Assembly (NCBI GenBank): GCA_015698045.1
Contig: BLAL01000178.1
Span: 124,001 to 188,000, forward strand
Length of the DNA stretch: 64,000 nucleotides
Source: Rhizophagus clarus
Lineage: Eukaryota > Glomeromycota > Glomeromycetes > Glomerales > Glomeraceae
Direction: 5' to 3'
The notes under the pieces were generated by a model. That model saw only the letters and a list, made by a program, of their open reading frames with translations, ran no database searches and had not been told where the DNA came from. Of this stretch, positions 50,137 to 63,057 are shown piece by piece (the stretch's first letter is position 1; each line of letters begins with the position of its first letter). Made by a program: the position numbers and the translations under genes.

Positions 50137-51362
50137 AAAATAAAAATTAAAATAAAAAATTAAAATAAAAAATTTTTTTTTTCATTTTCATTTTAACGAA
50201 ACGGAAATGGACGAAATACGAACCAGTAACCTTTTCGTATCGCCTTTTACAAAATACAAACCAGCAGTCTTTTCTTATTTCCTTATATGGAAAACCCCTC
50301 ATCCCTTACGTCAATTTCCTTCTTAAAGAGAGTAACGTTCTTATTAAATAAATTAAAAATTTAATCTTAAAGAAATCATTAATTTTTACAATGAATAATA
50401 TTCTATGAATTCTTATACTTTTTATTTTAAAGAAACCATTTCTGGGTTTCTTTTAAATTCCGAAACTTTTTTCTTTATTAATGTTCTTTATGGAATTTAA
50501 TTTTAAATGATGCCACAAAAAAAAAAAAAGATGATCGATGTTACACCTTATAGGTTAAACCACATATAGTACGTAAAAAATTATTCATTTATAAAATATA
50601 AATTTTTAATCCACCAGGTTGCACAGAAAAAAATTCTGAAAATAGAATAAAAAAGTCATCGGAGCAAAAAAAAAAAAAAAAATTATATTAACGGATTAAT
50701 TTCATAATTTCATATATGTCATATTCCCTATAAAAATTTTTTGATCGATAGGCAATCATCCTTTTGGGAAGTTCATTGATTACCTGATATAGTTGATGCA
50801 GGTAGGAAGGGTACCAAACATGTGCAGTTTAGGTTTTATCTTTTTATTGTGATAATTATGAACGAGTAATTTAATTTTCCAATAAAATTAAATATTCCGA
50901 GCCAAAAAAAAATTTTTTTTAATTTTAATGTACGACAAACAGAAATTATTTAATAATCAACCCTTTTTTGTGTTTGATAAAAATAAGCTTCATGTTATTC
51001 CACGGGATTTCATTAGGTTCGAGAAAAAGATCACGTGATTTGATTAGATAAGCATTATGTCATCATTAAACGACGTGTAGAATATTAACTTATTTAGGTT
51101 AAGAAAATAAGCATTTCATTGGTTTAATAGTCGGTGGTGATAAAAAGAAAAAAAAAAAAAAAAACGGGACCTATTTAGATCACTACGATTTTTTTCACTT
51201 TATGGTTTAAATCATCTCTTTCTTTCGCGATTTTTTTATTCTGATCAACGGAAACATGTGTTATTATTAATTAATTTTGATACACGAGGATTCACGGAAT
51301 TTTCTATTAAATATTATTTTCTTTATTGGATTTGAATTTATTATTATTATTATTTATTATTA

Positions 51363-51397
<35 letters not shown>

Positions 51398-52773
51398 TTA
51401 AGTGGCAAATTAAATTTTAGTGATTTTAGCGATTTTTAGTAATTTTTAGATTTAATATACATGTACATATTTAGAAGTATATAAAGTTTTTTTTTTTACG
51501 TGACATTATTTTTTTTATTCCGTTTATTAACCCATTTGAATTAGTTTTAGCAAAGATTACACAACAATAACAACATAACCCCTTGAAAAAAAAAATAAAT
51601 TATTCATTCAAAGACTTTTAAAGATTCATTTTATTGTCGTGTTATTATTATCTTAACTTGGTACTTATTGCTTATTACTTGGTATTTAGTACTTATTACT
51701 TGATACTTATTGCTTATTATTTATTGCTTATTATTTAACCCCCTTAATTCGAAACGTATTATAAAAGGGTACTTACTATAAAGGTACTTCAATAAGAAAA
51801 TACCCTTTTTTTTTATTTAACTAGTTTATTATTTAACACGAAAAACTTATGAATTATTATAAGAAATAACTTGTATTGACTTTTTTTAACCGAGTTTGGA
51901 ATTCCGAAAGTTTTCCTTTACGCAGTAAATTAATGGTTTCATTTTTTTCGATTAAAAAAAATTTAAAATTTATAATTTTTTAAAATTTATAATTTAAAAT
52001 TTATAATTTGAAATTTATAATTTAAAAATTTATAATTTGTAATTTAAATTTTGAAAAATAAAAAAGCCATTAAAATAAGCAGAATCATCGGAAAATTAAC
52101 AATGTACTAAAAATGTGCTTTAATCATATTATTTATAAGTTTCACCAATAAAAATTCTTTTATTCCAATTATTTTTAGTATGATTTGATCGATTTGATTG
52201 TAAAAAAAAAAAAAAATTATTGTATTTCGATAAAATAATAAATAAATAAAATAAAATACACACTATTATTATCAAATTTGATAACTTTATTAAAAAAAAA
52301 AAAAATATATATATATATATATTTTTATCGTCGTATCATCATTATCGTCATATTCGTCATTCGTTCGAAAAAATTGATGTTGTAATAGCCGAAAGTTTCA
52401 CAAGATACCTTTTTAAGTTTTTTTTTTTTACCGAGAAATTCTCTTTTTGTTCAAAATTAAATTATTATTTATTATTTATTTATTTATTATTTATTTATTT
52501 ACTTATCGATTATTTATTTATTTATTATAATTGTTATTTTTTATCTCTTAAAAAAGATTCTTTTTTTTTTTTTTTTTAAAAAAAAGAAGAAAATCTGATA
52601 TTAAGCTTTTTGTGAAACATGTCTAACGATTCTAAATTATTATAATCCGGTACATAAAACCAATTATAAAAAAATTACTGCAAGCAAGGATTGTTTATTA
52701 TGCGCTCAAATGAAAAAAATAAACATTACATTATCAAAAAATTCTTTGTAAAAATAATATTAGATTTTCTATC

Positions 52774-52776
<3 letters not shown>

Positions 52777-52817
<41 letters not shown>
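52777..52817. repeat. Poly-A tract of 41 bases
   Basis: An uninterrupted A run, among the longest in the window. Others are 33 A at 17221-17253 and 35 A at 58344-58378. There is no upstream retroposed gene body. Confidence 0.9.
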
Positions 52818-52821
<4 letters not shown>

Positions 52822-55800
52822 TGACTAACAAAAAAAAAAAAAAAAAGAACGGAAGTATGGAAGTTTTACCGAATGAAAAAAATTAAATGTGCAAACATAC
52901 AAACCTTGATGCAAATGATAATTAAAAATTCCATTTATAGGATTCTATTAATTATTTGATCATCAATCATTAAAAAAATTTTATTTTATAAAAAAGAAAA
53001 AATAAATTGTTCGTAACAAAAAAAATTTATCAAATTATGACAAATTCAAAAATACCATTGTTCTTGGAAGATAATCCGATATTCTCAGAAGTTTTAATTT
53101 AAAAAAAAAAAAAAAAAAAAATTTTTTATTACTATTATTCTTTTTATATATATATATATATATATATAATGTGATATTCATTAAAAAAAAAAAAGGGCTT
53201 TTGTTTTTCAAAGTGAAATATGGTTCGATTTTTTTGTAATTAATTAATAAATAATTATTTCATGCGTTAAAAAATCGAATAATCATTTCTATATTTAATT
53301 ATGAAAATCATTTCTTAAAATTTACTCTTAAAAAAAAAAAAAAAAAATTTTTTTAATTCAAAAAAATTCATTCATTCTAAATTATTTATCTTTTAATCAT
53401 TTAACCATTCTTTTTCTTGAAGGACAAATTAACTTGACATTTGAATAATAAGTAGGAAAATAAGGAGTTTATAAAGAAGAAAGAAAGGGGGATAAAATGA
53501 GAATGATAATATAAATTAATATATTGAGATCAACAATTTTGTCGTACTTGAACTAAGAAAAAAAAAGGAATCAAATTAATGAAAATGAAAGAAACAACGG
53601 TTAGCATCGATTCTTAATATGCAAGGGGTTTGTCTAAATAAAATTATAAAATAAGTAAGAAATGAATTTAATAAATTTGATTATTATATAAATAAATAAA
53701 TAAATAAATAATAAACTATTGGTAAAAAAAAAAAAAGATATGAAAATTTTAATGACCAATGAAGAGGAATTTTAATTATATTTAATTATGATATCTGTCA
53801 ATTTTCTTTAATGTCCGAACGGAAATCGGAGATTGAAAATTAATTTGGAAGTGGATTTGCAAAAAAGAATATTTTTTTAGATTATTATGTATTAAAAAAA
53901 TTCTTTATTTTATTATATAATAACTTGATTTAGTAAACAGGGTTATTTGATTACTTTACACAGATCGTTTATTTTTTGTTTAAAAATAATAATAATTGTT
54001 TTTTGTGTTCATGTAAATCAGTTTGACAAGTTATTTAACTTTTTTGTGATGAAATTGTGAATAAAATGAATAAAGTGAATGATGATATTACGCGTCACAT
54101 TGAGGAGTATAAAGATGAGTAAGTATACGAGCAGAGTAAATGAGTGAGTGAGTATAATATATGACTAATATGAGCATATATGATTAATAATACAAGTATA
54201 TCGAGATATCGATGATATCAAGATATCAAGATTATACCGAGTATATATATACAAATAATACGAGTAATACAACCAATACACTAATACGAGTAATACAACT
54301 AATAGTAGTAATACAACTATACATAATACATAACTAATATAACGGATTATCCCTAAACTCTGACTTTATATATAGATATACAATACATACATACATTCTT
54401 TTTGACGTTAAACATAATTTATGTAAGTAAATCGTAACAAATAAATCATTCTTATAACCCTTAATAAAAAAAAAAAACCTTAAATTATGTAAGTTTATAT
54501 GAATCGGATAAAGAAAAAGAAAAAGGAGATGATAAATTCTTTTCATGAGAATCACGAACTATTAAATTGATATTCTTAATATAATCGTAGGATGAAGTAA
54601 TAAATAATGTAATACTTAAACTGTTACGCGGTTTATAAGGGTTATTGTCGATTTTAATAATAAAGAGTTTAATATACTAATCGGATATGTTGAATATGAC
54701 GCGAATTTTCGTAAGGATTGTCATGATTCTTTCATTTCTTTCTTTATTTGTTAGTTATATGAATTCCCTTATTCATATTGTCTCCTACGTTTATAAATTA
54801 GGTTAATTATTACTTTAAATAGTTCATAAGGTACAAAAAAAAAAATTGGTTTTTCGATTAATCTGGTAGAGATTAGTATCTAAAATATTGTTACAAATTT
54901 GTTATGATTGGTGGTTTTGTTATGATACGATACGAAAGATTACAACGCGTAAAAAAGAATTTCATCATCAAAATTCAAAAATCTTAATCTTCAATAATTT
55001 GTCAATCCGTTACACGACACCACTCCGATTCTTCCGTAAACAATATTTAAAAAGAATCTTTACGAATAAGGTTAACCTTTTATTTGTTTCATTTTTTACT
55101 AGTTTTGAACGTGTGTTTTTTTATTTGTTTTATTTGGTGGTCATTTGATATCGAAAAAAAAATAATAAAACTTGTTTGAAAAAAAAAACATCGGTCGTAA
55201 ATACGCTTTTTGGTTAGGATTTGTCCAATCTTTCCTCAAAAAACGAATCATTTCCCAAGGATCATCGCCGAGTCTTTTCTTTTTTCATGACTTGTCATTT
55301 GTATTAAATGAAATCTTTGATTTACTTTTTTTTTTTTTTTTGTTTTAATTAAATGTATTAAAAGTTAATATTTTTAATATTAAGGCTATTGTTGTTACAT
55401 CTTTCTTCGCGTACTTCCGTATATTCCGCGATATATTTATTCATTTTTTTTCATTTTATTCATTTTAAACCCTCCCCCCCCTTTTTTTCATCCTTCACCT
55501 GGTTTTATCCTTCCCCTCCCCAAAAGTATGTCATAATATTTGTGGCTTTTTTTCGGCTTTTTTTTTCAACCAAAAAGGATGAAATTTTTTCATCCGAAAT
55601 TTTTTTTTTATGGTAATCAATAACAAATCATATCAAATATTTTTTTTAAAAAAAAAATAAAAGGTGATAAAAATATTAACATTCGGAAAAAATTCCAAGA
55701 TTAACGTAACTTTTGCAGATTAACAAAAAAATGACATTATTAGGTTGATTAGTACTTTAATTGGCATGTCATATGTATCGATCATTTAAATTAACTATGG

Positions 55801-56043
55801 ACCGTTAATTGAACATCTTGTTAGAAGCTAAGTTACGTCTAGTTACGTCTAGTTACGACTCAAGAAGATCTAGGAATACATATTATAAGTAATCCTACGT
55901 ACAAACATATCTATATGAACCCATACGATGTTTTTTTTTTAAAGTGAAGATTATCTTAAACTAATTAAACTTAATTAATAAATTAATTTATTATAATTAT
56001 ATACATGAGATAACGAATCATATTGTTATCAAATCAAGTATTT

Positions 56044-56078
<35 letters not shown>

Positions 56079-56425
56079 AAAAAAATTTTTTTTTAAAATA
56101 AAAAATAATTATAATATAATAATAAATAATAATATTAAATTAATTTAAGGTAATAAAATTTTATGTTCGTATGGAATTTCTATCATTTAATTCTATGAAT
56201 AACTATGAACCATTCATTAATTATTATCATACTCCCCGTCATAATCACTTGATTCGATCGATAATCCATTTAAACCATATTTGCCTTTATTCTTTTTGTA
56301 AATTTCGATCAATTCGATCTATAAAAACATCCTTTAAGTTTCTCATATGAAATCTTTAAATTGATTTTTATTGGACCGATAGTGCCGTTTCAGAATATCA
56401 ATACTTTCGATTTTGGTAAAAGAAT

Positions 56426-56470
56426 TATGATATTATGATATTATGATATTATGATATTATGATATCATGA
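56426..56470. repeat. 10-bp tandem array TATGATATTA
   Basis: About 4.5 perfect units of 10 bp. Confidence 0.85.
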
Positions 56471-57300
56471 CAAAATTATATATGTATATATTTATATATA
56501 TTTATATATTTATTTATCCTTTAATTGTATATTGTAATTAATTAATCATTCATTCACCCTTCATTTATTATTATGAATTAAAAATTGTCTGGAGTTTTTT
56601 TTTTGAAAAAAAAAAAAAAAAAATTTATATATAATTATATTTTATTATATTGATTATTATTACACGTCGTATTACTTGTATATATAAGTTGTTCATCATT
56701 TATCCCTTATTTAGTTGATGGTATAAAATGATTTCTAAAAAAAGTGTGAGAAAAGTTTATTTTATTTTATTATTATTAGCAATTGATTTATTATTATGAT
56801 TTTATATTCTCTCCCTAAAAATATTTAACGATAGTCGACTAATGAAATTACATTATTATTTGTTTATATGGTTTTTTTTTAAACTCGTCTCTTCTCTTTC
56901 CGGTTTTATTAATAGAATAAATTATTAATTGGTAAGTCGTTGCTTCCTGATATTTCTTTTTCTTTCTTTTTGAAATACTGAAATACGATCCATATTTAAT
57001 TATATTCTTTATTTCCTAAATTTATCTTCTAATTTACTTTATCAATTTTCAATTTTTCTCCTTTTACGTCTTTTACGCGTCATTGATGATACTTCCAGGA
57101 AAAGTTGACATAATTTTTCGTACTTCCGAATGTTCATCCTTTTTTTCTTTGTTTGAAATAAAAATCCCTCCTCCTTTTTTATTATAAATATCATAACTTC
57201 CTTTCATGCATTTTTACATGCGTCATATTTTTCTCATTTCTTAAAATTTTTTAACTGATACGCCTTAACGTTATAGTTAATTTTCATTCATTATATAAAC

Positions 57301-58049
57301 CAAATATTTAATAAATTTTTTCTTATATTATCTATAAAAGGCGGAAAAGAAAAGTTTTGTTTTGTTCCCTTAAAATTTCCTTTTCTTATTGATATTCGGT
57401 AGGTTCAACTATTATTATACCTATTTTTAATTTTAATAATTATTAATATTAATTTCCATTTCCTTATTATAATAATTAGTTCATTACCCTATTTTCTCTA
57501 TTTTCTATTTACTAATTAATTGGTCCCCAATTTTTTAACCCCCGAAATCAAAGAAAAATATTGTCGATCATACATTAAACTTAAAAAATTTTTTTTTTTT
57601 TTATTATATATATATATATATACTTAATATACGTACGTACATATACATATATATATATTATTACAATTTATATTGTATAAAATAAATCATTTCAACTCAA
57701 TTATTCAATCAAAAAAAAACTCTCGAATAAGTTTTATTTATTTTTTTTTTTTTTTTTTTTTTCGCAAATCATTTATTTACATTGATAATATAATTTTTTT
57801 TTTTTACTTTTCAATCTTTTAAAAAAACATTATAAATACCCAATCTTCTCCTTTTTCACTTACTTACATTTTTCCAAAAAAAAATTTAATTTTTGGTTCA
57901 GTCCAACTCTTTGGGTATATTTCTTTTTTTTTTTTTTTCTTCTCTTTTCTTTATAATCATATATTACAAAATATAAAAAAAAAAAAAAATTATTCGCGAA
58001 AAAAAAACACCGTTCATTCTTTCCTATTCACACTCTTATAACGTATTTC

Positions 58050-58085
<36 letters not shown>

Positions 58086-58339
58086 TTAAATCTACTTTCG
58101 TCAAAACAACAACAAAAAAAAAAAAAACCACAAAAGAAAAATATATATATAAATTATATTTTTTTTTTTTACCCATTTTTCGTTCTCGATAAAAATAATA
58201 TTTATCGTTCACTTTTTTTTTCTTTTTCTTTAAAAAAAAAAAAAAGTTTTTTTTTTTTTACAAAAATTTTTTTTCTTTTTTTTTTTAGATAGTGATTTCA
58301 AAAGAAAAGATTCATTTGGATTTTTGGAATCATCGCTTC

Positions 58340-58380
<41 letters not shown>

Positions 58381-58556
58381 AAAAATAAAAAAAAAAACAA
58401 TTCTTTTTTTTTTCCTTTCATTTTTTCCTTTTTTTTAAAAATAAAAAAAATAAATCGCTGAATAATTTTTTTTTCCCCTCCTCTTAAATTTTGACACGAA
58501 AAAGAAAAAAAAAAAAAAAAAAAAAAAAAGATTTTTTTTCTCTTCGAGTATTTCAT
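57301..58556 (+). other. Upstream region and probable long 5' UTR of the homeodomain gene
   Basis: Composition changes here to alternating pyrimidine and purine tracts, including many CTTTTTCTTT blocks, (ATT)n at about 58063-58083, a 35-A run at 58344-58378 and a 22-A-rich tract at 58506-58529. Such CT-rich leaders are common before highly expressed or regulated fungal genes. No intron or upstream ORF can be fixed. Confidence 0.4.
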
Positions 58557-61151
58557 ATGGTATCTATATCCTCAATATCTGCGACATCATCATCATCAAC
58601 AACTACATCATCAAGGACAACAATGCCTTCACAATTACAGCAACACCACCACGATAATGTCGTCCTAGATGATATTAATGTTGTATCAAATCAATCGAAT
58701 AACTCTATCATGGGAAATACTATGAATAACGTCAAAAATACCCATAACAACCGCCAATTATTATTTAACAATCATGATCCACAACAAAATCAGCAACACC
58801 ATAACGAATCATCATCATATTCAAGAAGAAATCGTGAGGATGATAAAAAAATTGATTATAATAATAAACGTAATGATGACAATAATGAAGGAACTATTAT
58901 TAATTATAAAAGCAACACCATAGATAACAACAATAAGATTATCAATAATAATAATAATCACCTTCTTAATTCTTCATCCTCAAATTCATTCCCACGAAGA
59001 AAATCTTCCGTGTTAGAAATTTCATCTTTATTGTGCGAATTACCAACAAATTTACCTTATGATTCTCCTCCTTCTTCAGTTGATGAAGATAGTTGTATGG
59101 ATGATGTATCAAGTCATTTGGGTGACACCGAATCGTTGGGATCACCCTTTTCTTTTAACAACAAAAATACTTCAACTCCGGCGACCACACCTCCATATTC
59201 TCCTCCTAGTGGTACGACCACCACTACTGTTGATCGAGAAAAACGTTTAATTATTAACGATAATGACAATTCGAATGTCGTGAATAATTTTCATTCGCAA
59301 TATGATCCACAATTTAAAAACAATAATAATGATTATCACCATCGACAACAACAACAATATCATCATAATCATGAAAGTGGAAGATATACCGAACAAGGAA
59401 GGTTTCAAGAAGATACACCTTGGAAGAGACCACGTATTATGAATCATGATGATAATTCTAAACCTTTAGTATTGCCTCCCATAAGAAGTTTTGCTTCAGT
59501 TCCAGATCTTAGATTAGATTCTAATATTTCAAATGGACAATTTGTTAATAATCATCAACCTTCTTCTACACCTTCTACTCCTTTACCTGATCATGGGAAA
59601 ATTAATTCGCCGGCCGATCATCATTCTCCCCAAAAATCTTGGAATAATTTAGAACAATTTGCTGCTATTACGGAGGCTTGTCGTACGGGTTCCACAAATT
59701 CTTCACATGTGGATATAATGGATAATTCAACTATACGTCTTCCACCCGCTTCTTCATTATCGAATAATAATAATCACTCGTTTGAGAATAATAATAATAA
59801 TAATGTTACTAATAATTCATCGATTCAACAACAACAATCATCACAACAACCTCGCAGATCTTCATTTGATATCCTTCAAACGACGCGTTATAGTCCTTAT
59901 GCACCATCTCCTTTAAGTCCTTACGTGTCTACACGTTTATTTTCTGATCAAAGGCGTCATTCGGATTTATCCGGTTACCCCGCATCACTTTCAACTTCTC
60001 CTAGAAATGATCACTCTGAGAATTCTTACCTTCGTCATCATCATCACCAATCATCACCTTACGGTTATGATAGAGATGTTAATAGACATTACGTTCAGAG
60101 ATCTCATTATAATGGTATGCATAGCCCTCCATCACCAAACACTTATTCCATGCCTCATCACGGTGGATATTCTATGTCATCACATAACTCTCATCATCAC
60201 CTTCAAATGTCACATCATCATCATCACCATCATCTTGGTTCCCCTTATATGGATCCAACAAATTCTGGAGCAATGGTCAAAGCAAAACGAAAACGTGCTA
60301 ATGCAAGTCAATTAAAAGTCCTTAATCAAGTGTTTCAACATACTTTCTTCCCTTCGACTGAATTACGAATTCAATTAGGAAAACAATTGGGAATGTCACC
60401 TCGTACTGTTCAAATTTGGTTTCAAAACAAAAGACAAAGCTGGCGTAGCAAGTCACGTGCTACTACTAATTCTTCCATGAAAGACGACGAAGGTCAAATT
60501 GATGATGGTAATCTTGACGTTGAAGGAAATGTCAATAATAATAATGAAAATTTGATCTCCCGTAGATCTAGTAATTCAAGTTTAAGTTGTTCCGATGATG
60601 AAACTGGAAGAGTGTCAATTCCTAATTCACCTTTGGAGAATGCTTATGCTCGTAGTGATTATTTTACAAGAAGTAATAATAATATTGAAAATAATGTTAA
60701 TAGCATGCAATCAAATGGAAATGTCTCATCTTCTACACAAAATCCTTATTTTGGACAGTCGCAACATTCAAACAATAATAATAATAATAATGGAGATTAT
60801 TATAATAATAATCATCGATCAAATAGTGTTAGTGCCGGTGGTAATGGCGGTAATGCTCATGTTATGACTCATAATAATCCTGGCGTTATAACTCCAACTT
60901 CTCCTTTACCGCCTACTTCATCTTTAACAACTCAATTACCATCTCCCGTGTATTCACCTTCTGGTACCAATGAGCGTTTGCCTCCATTTTCTTCTTCTTT
61001 CGCTCACACACCATCTTATACATCATCGACTTCAAATAGTTATGACCCATTCACTACAAGTAATAGATTACCGGCTCCTATTATGATAAATCATCGGTCA
61101 CCAACACAATCGTCGTTTGGATATCAATCAACTGTTAGTACCAATATCTAA
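58557..61151 (+). CDS. Homeodomain transcription factor, single exon, 864 residues
   Basis: The reading frame is open from the ATG at 58557 to the TAA at 61149-61151. Upstream the frame stays open to 58491, but only through a poly-Lys tract without an ATG, so 58557 is the start. The homeodomain spans residues 574-633. It begins with the basic arm KAKRKRANASQLK, has helices around VLNQVFQHTFFPS and RIQLGKQLGMSPRT, and ends in the recognition helix VQIWFQNKRQSWR with Trp621, Phe622, Asn624 and Arg626 at the canonical positions. It is a 60-residue (non-TALE) domain. The rest is low complexity: poly-Asn, poly-Gln and poly-His tracts (HHHHHHHLGSPYMDP just before the domain), and many SP/TP sites such as SPYAPSPLSPYVS that could be phosphorylated. 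It probably acts in the nucleus as a DNA-binding regulator. It resembles fungal Yox1/Pho2-type proteins in the domain only; targets are unknown. Confidence 0.92.
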   Translation: MVSISSISATSSSSTTTSSRTTMPSQLQQHHHDNVVLDDINVVSNQSNNSIMGNTMNNVKNTHNNRQLLFNNHDPQQNQQHHNESSSYSRRNREDDKKIDYNNKRNDDNNEGTIINYKSNTIDNNNKIINNNNNHLLNSSSSNSFPRRKSSVLEISSLLCELPTNLPYDSPPSSVDEDSCMDDVSSHLGDTESLGSPFSFNNKNTSTPATTPPYSPPSGTTTTTVDREKRLIINDNDNSNVVNNFHSQYDPQFKNNNNDYHHRQQQQYHHNHESGRYTEQGRFQEDTPWKRPRIMNHDDNSKPLVLPPIRSFASVPDLRLDSNISNGQFVNNHQPSSTPSTPLPDHGKINSPADHHSPQKSWNNLEQFAAITEACRTGSTNSSHVDIMDNSTIRLPPASSLSNNNNHSFENNNNNNVTNNSSIQQQQSSQQPRRSSFDILQTTRYSPYAPSPLSPYVSTRLFSDQRRHSDLSGYPASLSTSPRNDHSENSYLRHHHHQSSPYGYDRDVNRHYVQRSHYNGMHSPPSPNTYSMPHHGGYSMSSHNSHHHLQMSHHHHHHHLGSPYMDPTNSGAMVKAKRKRANASQLKVLNQVFQHTFFPSTELRIQLGKQLGMSPRTVQIWFQNKRQSWRSKSRATTNSSMKDDEGQIDDGNLDVEGNVNNNNENLISRRSSNSSLSCSDDETGRVSIPNSPLENAYARSDYFTRSNNNIENNVNSMQSNGNVSSSTQNPYFGQSQHSNNNNNNNGDYYNNNHRSNSVSAGGNGGNAHVMTHNNPGVITPTSPLPPTSSLTTQLPSPVYSPSGTNERLPPFSSSFAHTPSYTSSTSNSYDPFTTSNRLPAPIMINHRSPTQSSFGYQSTVSTNI

Positions 61152-61747
61152 AAAAGAAATTATTCAAACACTTTTTTTTTATTAATTATTTTCTTTTCTG
61201 TTATTTTTTTTTTCAAAAATTTATTACGTTAATATTATAATATCTTGGATCTTCTTTCTTTTTTTTTTAATTTCTTTATTTGCATTTTATATATATTATA
61301 TCATTAATTTTGTCCCAAGAATTTACGTAAAAGTAATATAGCTATATAACGTTTATTTTTTTTTTTGTAAATAGTTTTTCTCTATTTTTTCTTTTATTTT
61401 TGTGTTTTTTAAGGATTTGGGTGGCGGGTATTAGGTCTTTGTTTTTACGGATTGAATTTTTTTTTTCGTTTTTCTTTTTTTCTTTAAAAGAATTACATAT
61501 ATACACAATATATATTTTTCGCGGGCGATGAACATTTTTCTTTTTTTTTCTCTCTTTCTTTGTAAATTTTTTCTTTCTCGCCCTCCCCCCTTTTATCTTA
61601 AAAACACTTAATAATATATTTCAATTTTTTTTCGCATATACATATTTTTTATACGTTAAAAAATTCTTATAAAATATATAATTTTTTTTCTTTATATAAT
61701 TTTGATAATTTTTTTTCTATATATTAATATATTTACCTTTAAAGTGT

Positions 61748-61780
<33 letters not shown>

Positions 61781-62531
61781 CAAAGAAAAAGAAACAAAAA
61801 ATAAAAAATATTATATACATATAAAATTTTTTTTTTGTTTTTCTTCTTTGTAGTAAAATTAAAAAAAAAAAAAAAAAAAAAAACACAAATTATGATGATA
61901 ATATGTTCTTTCTTTTTACGTTTATCTTAAGATTTTACTTTTTTACATATGGAAAAAAAATTTTTTTTTTTTTTAATTTTTCAAATAACGATTCTTATAC
62001 TACTTTGAATAATTTTGTTTACTACTTTAAAAAAATAATTTTGTTTACTACTTAAAAAAAAATAATTTTGTTTTACTACTTAAAAAATAATAAAATATCG
62101 TTTTCTATATACATGTTAAAATTTGTCGTGTTAATAATAATGATTTTTACCGAGAATAATAAATAAAACCATCGATCCGCAGTAATTACTCTCCTCAATG
62201 GACTCATTTTTTAAAAAGGTTTTTTTTTTTTTTTTTTTATTATTGCGTAATTATTAAGTATGCAAATAATGCATAGAATGCAAAAAAAGGGTATTCATAA
62301 TAATTCATCAATAAATAGATGTGATTTTAAAAATTTTTTTTAAAACTTGCAGTTAAAAAATCTTTTTATTTTATTTTTTTTTTTTTAAAAAAAAAAAAGA
62401 AAATATACATTGCACAAAATTAAACATTATTTTTATCTGAATTTTTAGTATTGTCAATCTTTTTTTTTTTAAATAAAATCGTATCACTCGCTTGTTGATT
62501 GGATCATGAAGAGAAAGGAAAAAAAAAAATT

Positions 62532-62805
62532 ACTTTTTAAAATAATATTATTGTCAGTTATCTTTTCTTTTAATACTTTTTAAAATAATATATTATTGTC
62601 AGTTATCTTTTCTTTTAATACTTTTTAAAATAATATATTATTGTCAGTTATCTTTTCTTTTAATACTTTTTAAAATAATATATTATTGTCAGTTATCTTT
62701 TCTTTTATTTTTTAAAATAATGTATTATTGTCATTTATCTTTTCTTTTATTTTTTAAAATAATGTATTATTGTCAGTTATCTTTTCTTTTAATATCTTTT
62801 AAAAA
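62532..62805 (+). repeat. 45-bp tandem array, about six units
   Basis: The unit begins ACTTTTTAAAATAATATATT and continues ATTGTCAGTTATCTTTTCTT. Copies start at 62532 (43 bp), 62575 and 62620 (45 bp each) and 62665, then shorter units of about 38-40 bp with GTATTATTG variants. Array edges are sharp. Confidence 0.85.
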
Positions 62806-63057
62806 ATTTAAAATTGAAAAAAACATAATGATATCCAAAAAAAAATTGCTTTATTGCATCGTATAAATCCTTATATCAAGTTCTTTGGCTGTTAATATCA
62901 ACGAGATAAAAATATTTTGTCCATAAAAAAAAAAACTCATTTTTTTTCGTAGATAATCATCACATTTTATTTCCTTAAAAAAAAAAAAAATTTTTTTTTT
63001 TTTTTTCAAAGGAAAAATAATTAATTCGTGATCCGCGTAAAAAGTAGAGAATTTAAT

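Larger units (their letters stand above)
33841..57300. other. Gene desert of about 23 kb upstream of the homeodomain gene
   Basis: No exon with conserved protein character was found. At 33903-34023 (+) a short Cys/His-rich frame, MWAHKCIDGVGEEIKRN then CDCAYSHFRACKHHAG, may belong to the neighbouring remnant. The rest alternates blocks of very AT-rich sequence (42.7-47.9 kb) with slightly GC-richer blocks (48.0-49.4, 50.2-51.1, 53.4-55.6 kb). It is packed with poly-A/poly-T runs, T(n)A(n) palindromes, microsatellites and the tandem arrays listed separately. A 13-C run lies at 41234-41246. At 48966-49060 the string TTTGCCG recurs. Open frames here follow homopolymers or microsatellites and are not genes. 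Confidence 0.6.

Noticed and set aside
54334..55616. Frames at 54334-54555, 54888-55148 and 55389-55616
   Set aside because: They are AT-driven hydrophobic translations with no conserved pattern or plausible introns.
58491..58556. N-terminal extension of the homeodomain protein
   Set aside because: The frame is open but has no ATG and encodes a poly-Lys run from a poly-A tract. The first ATG is at 58557.
58230..58556. 108-codon minus-strand frame
   Set aside because: It consists of Phe and Lys runs from homopolymer tracts upstream of the homeodomain gene.
62532..62805. CRISPR-like array
   Set aside because: Units are adjacent without spacers and the context is eukaryotic. The array is a minisatellite.
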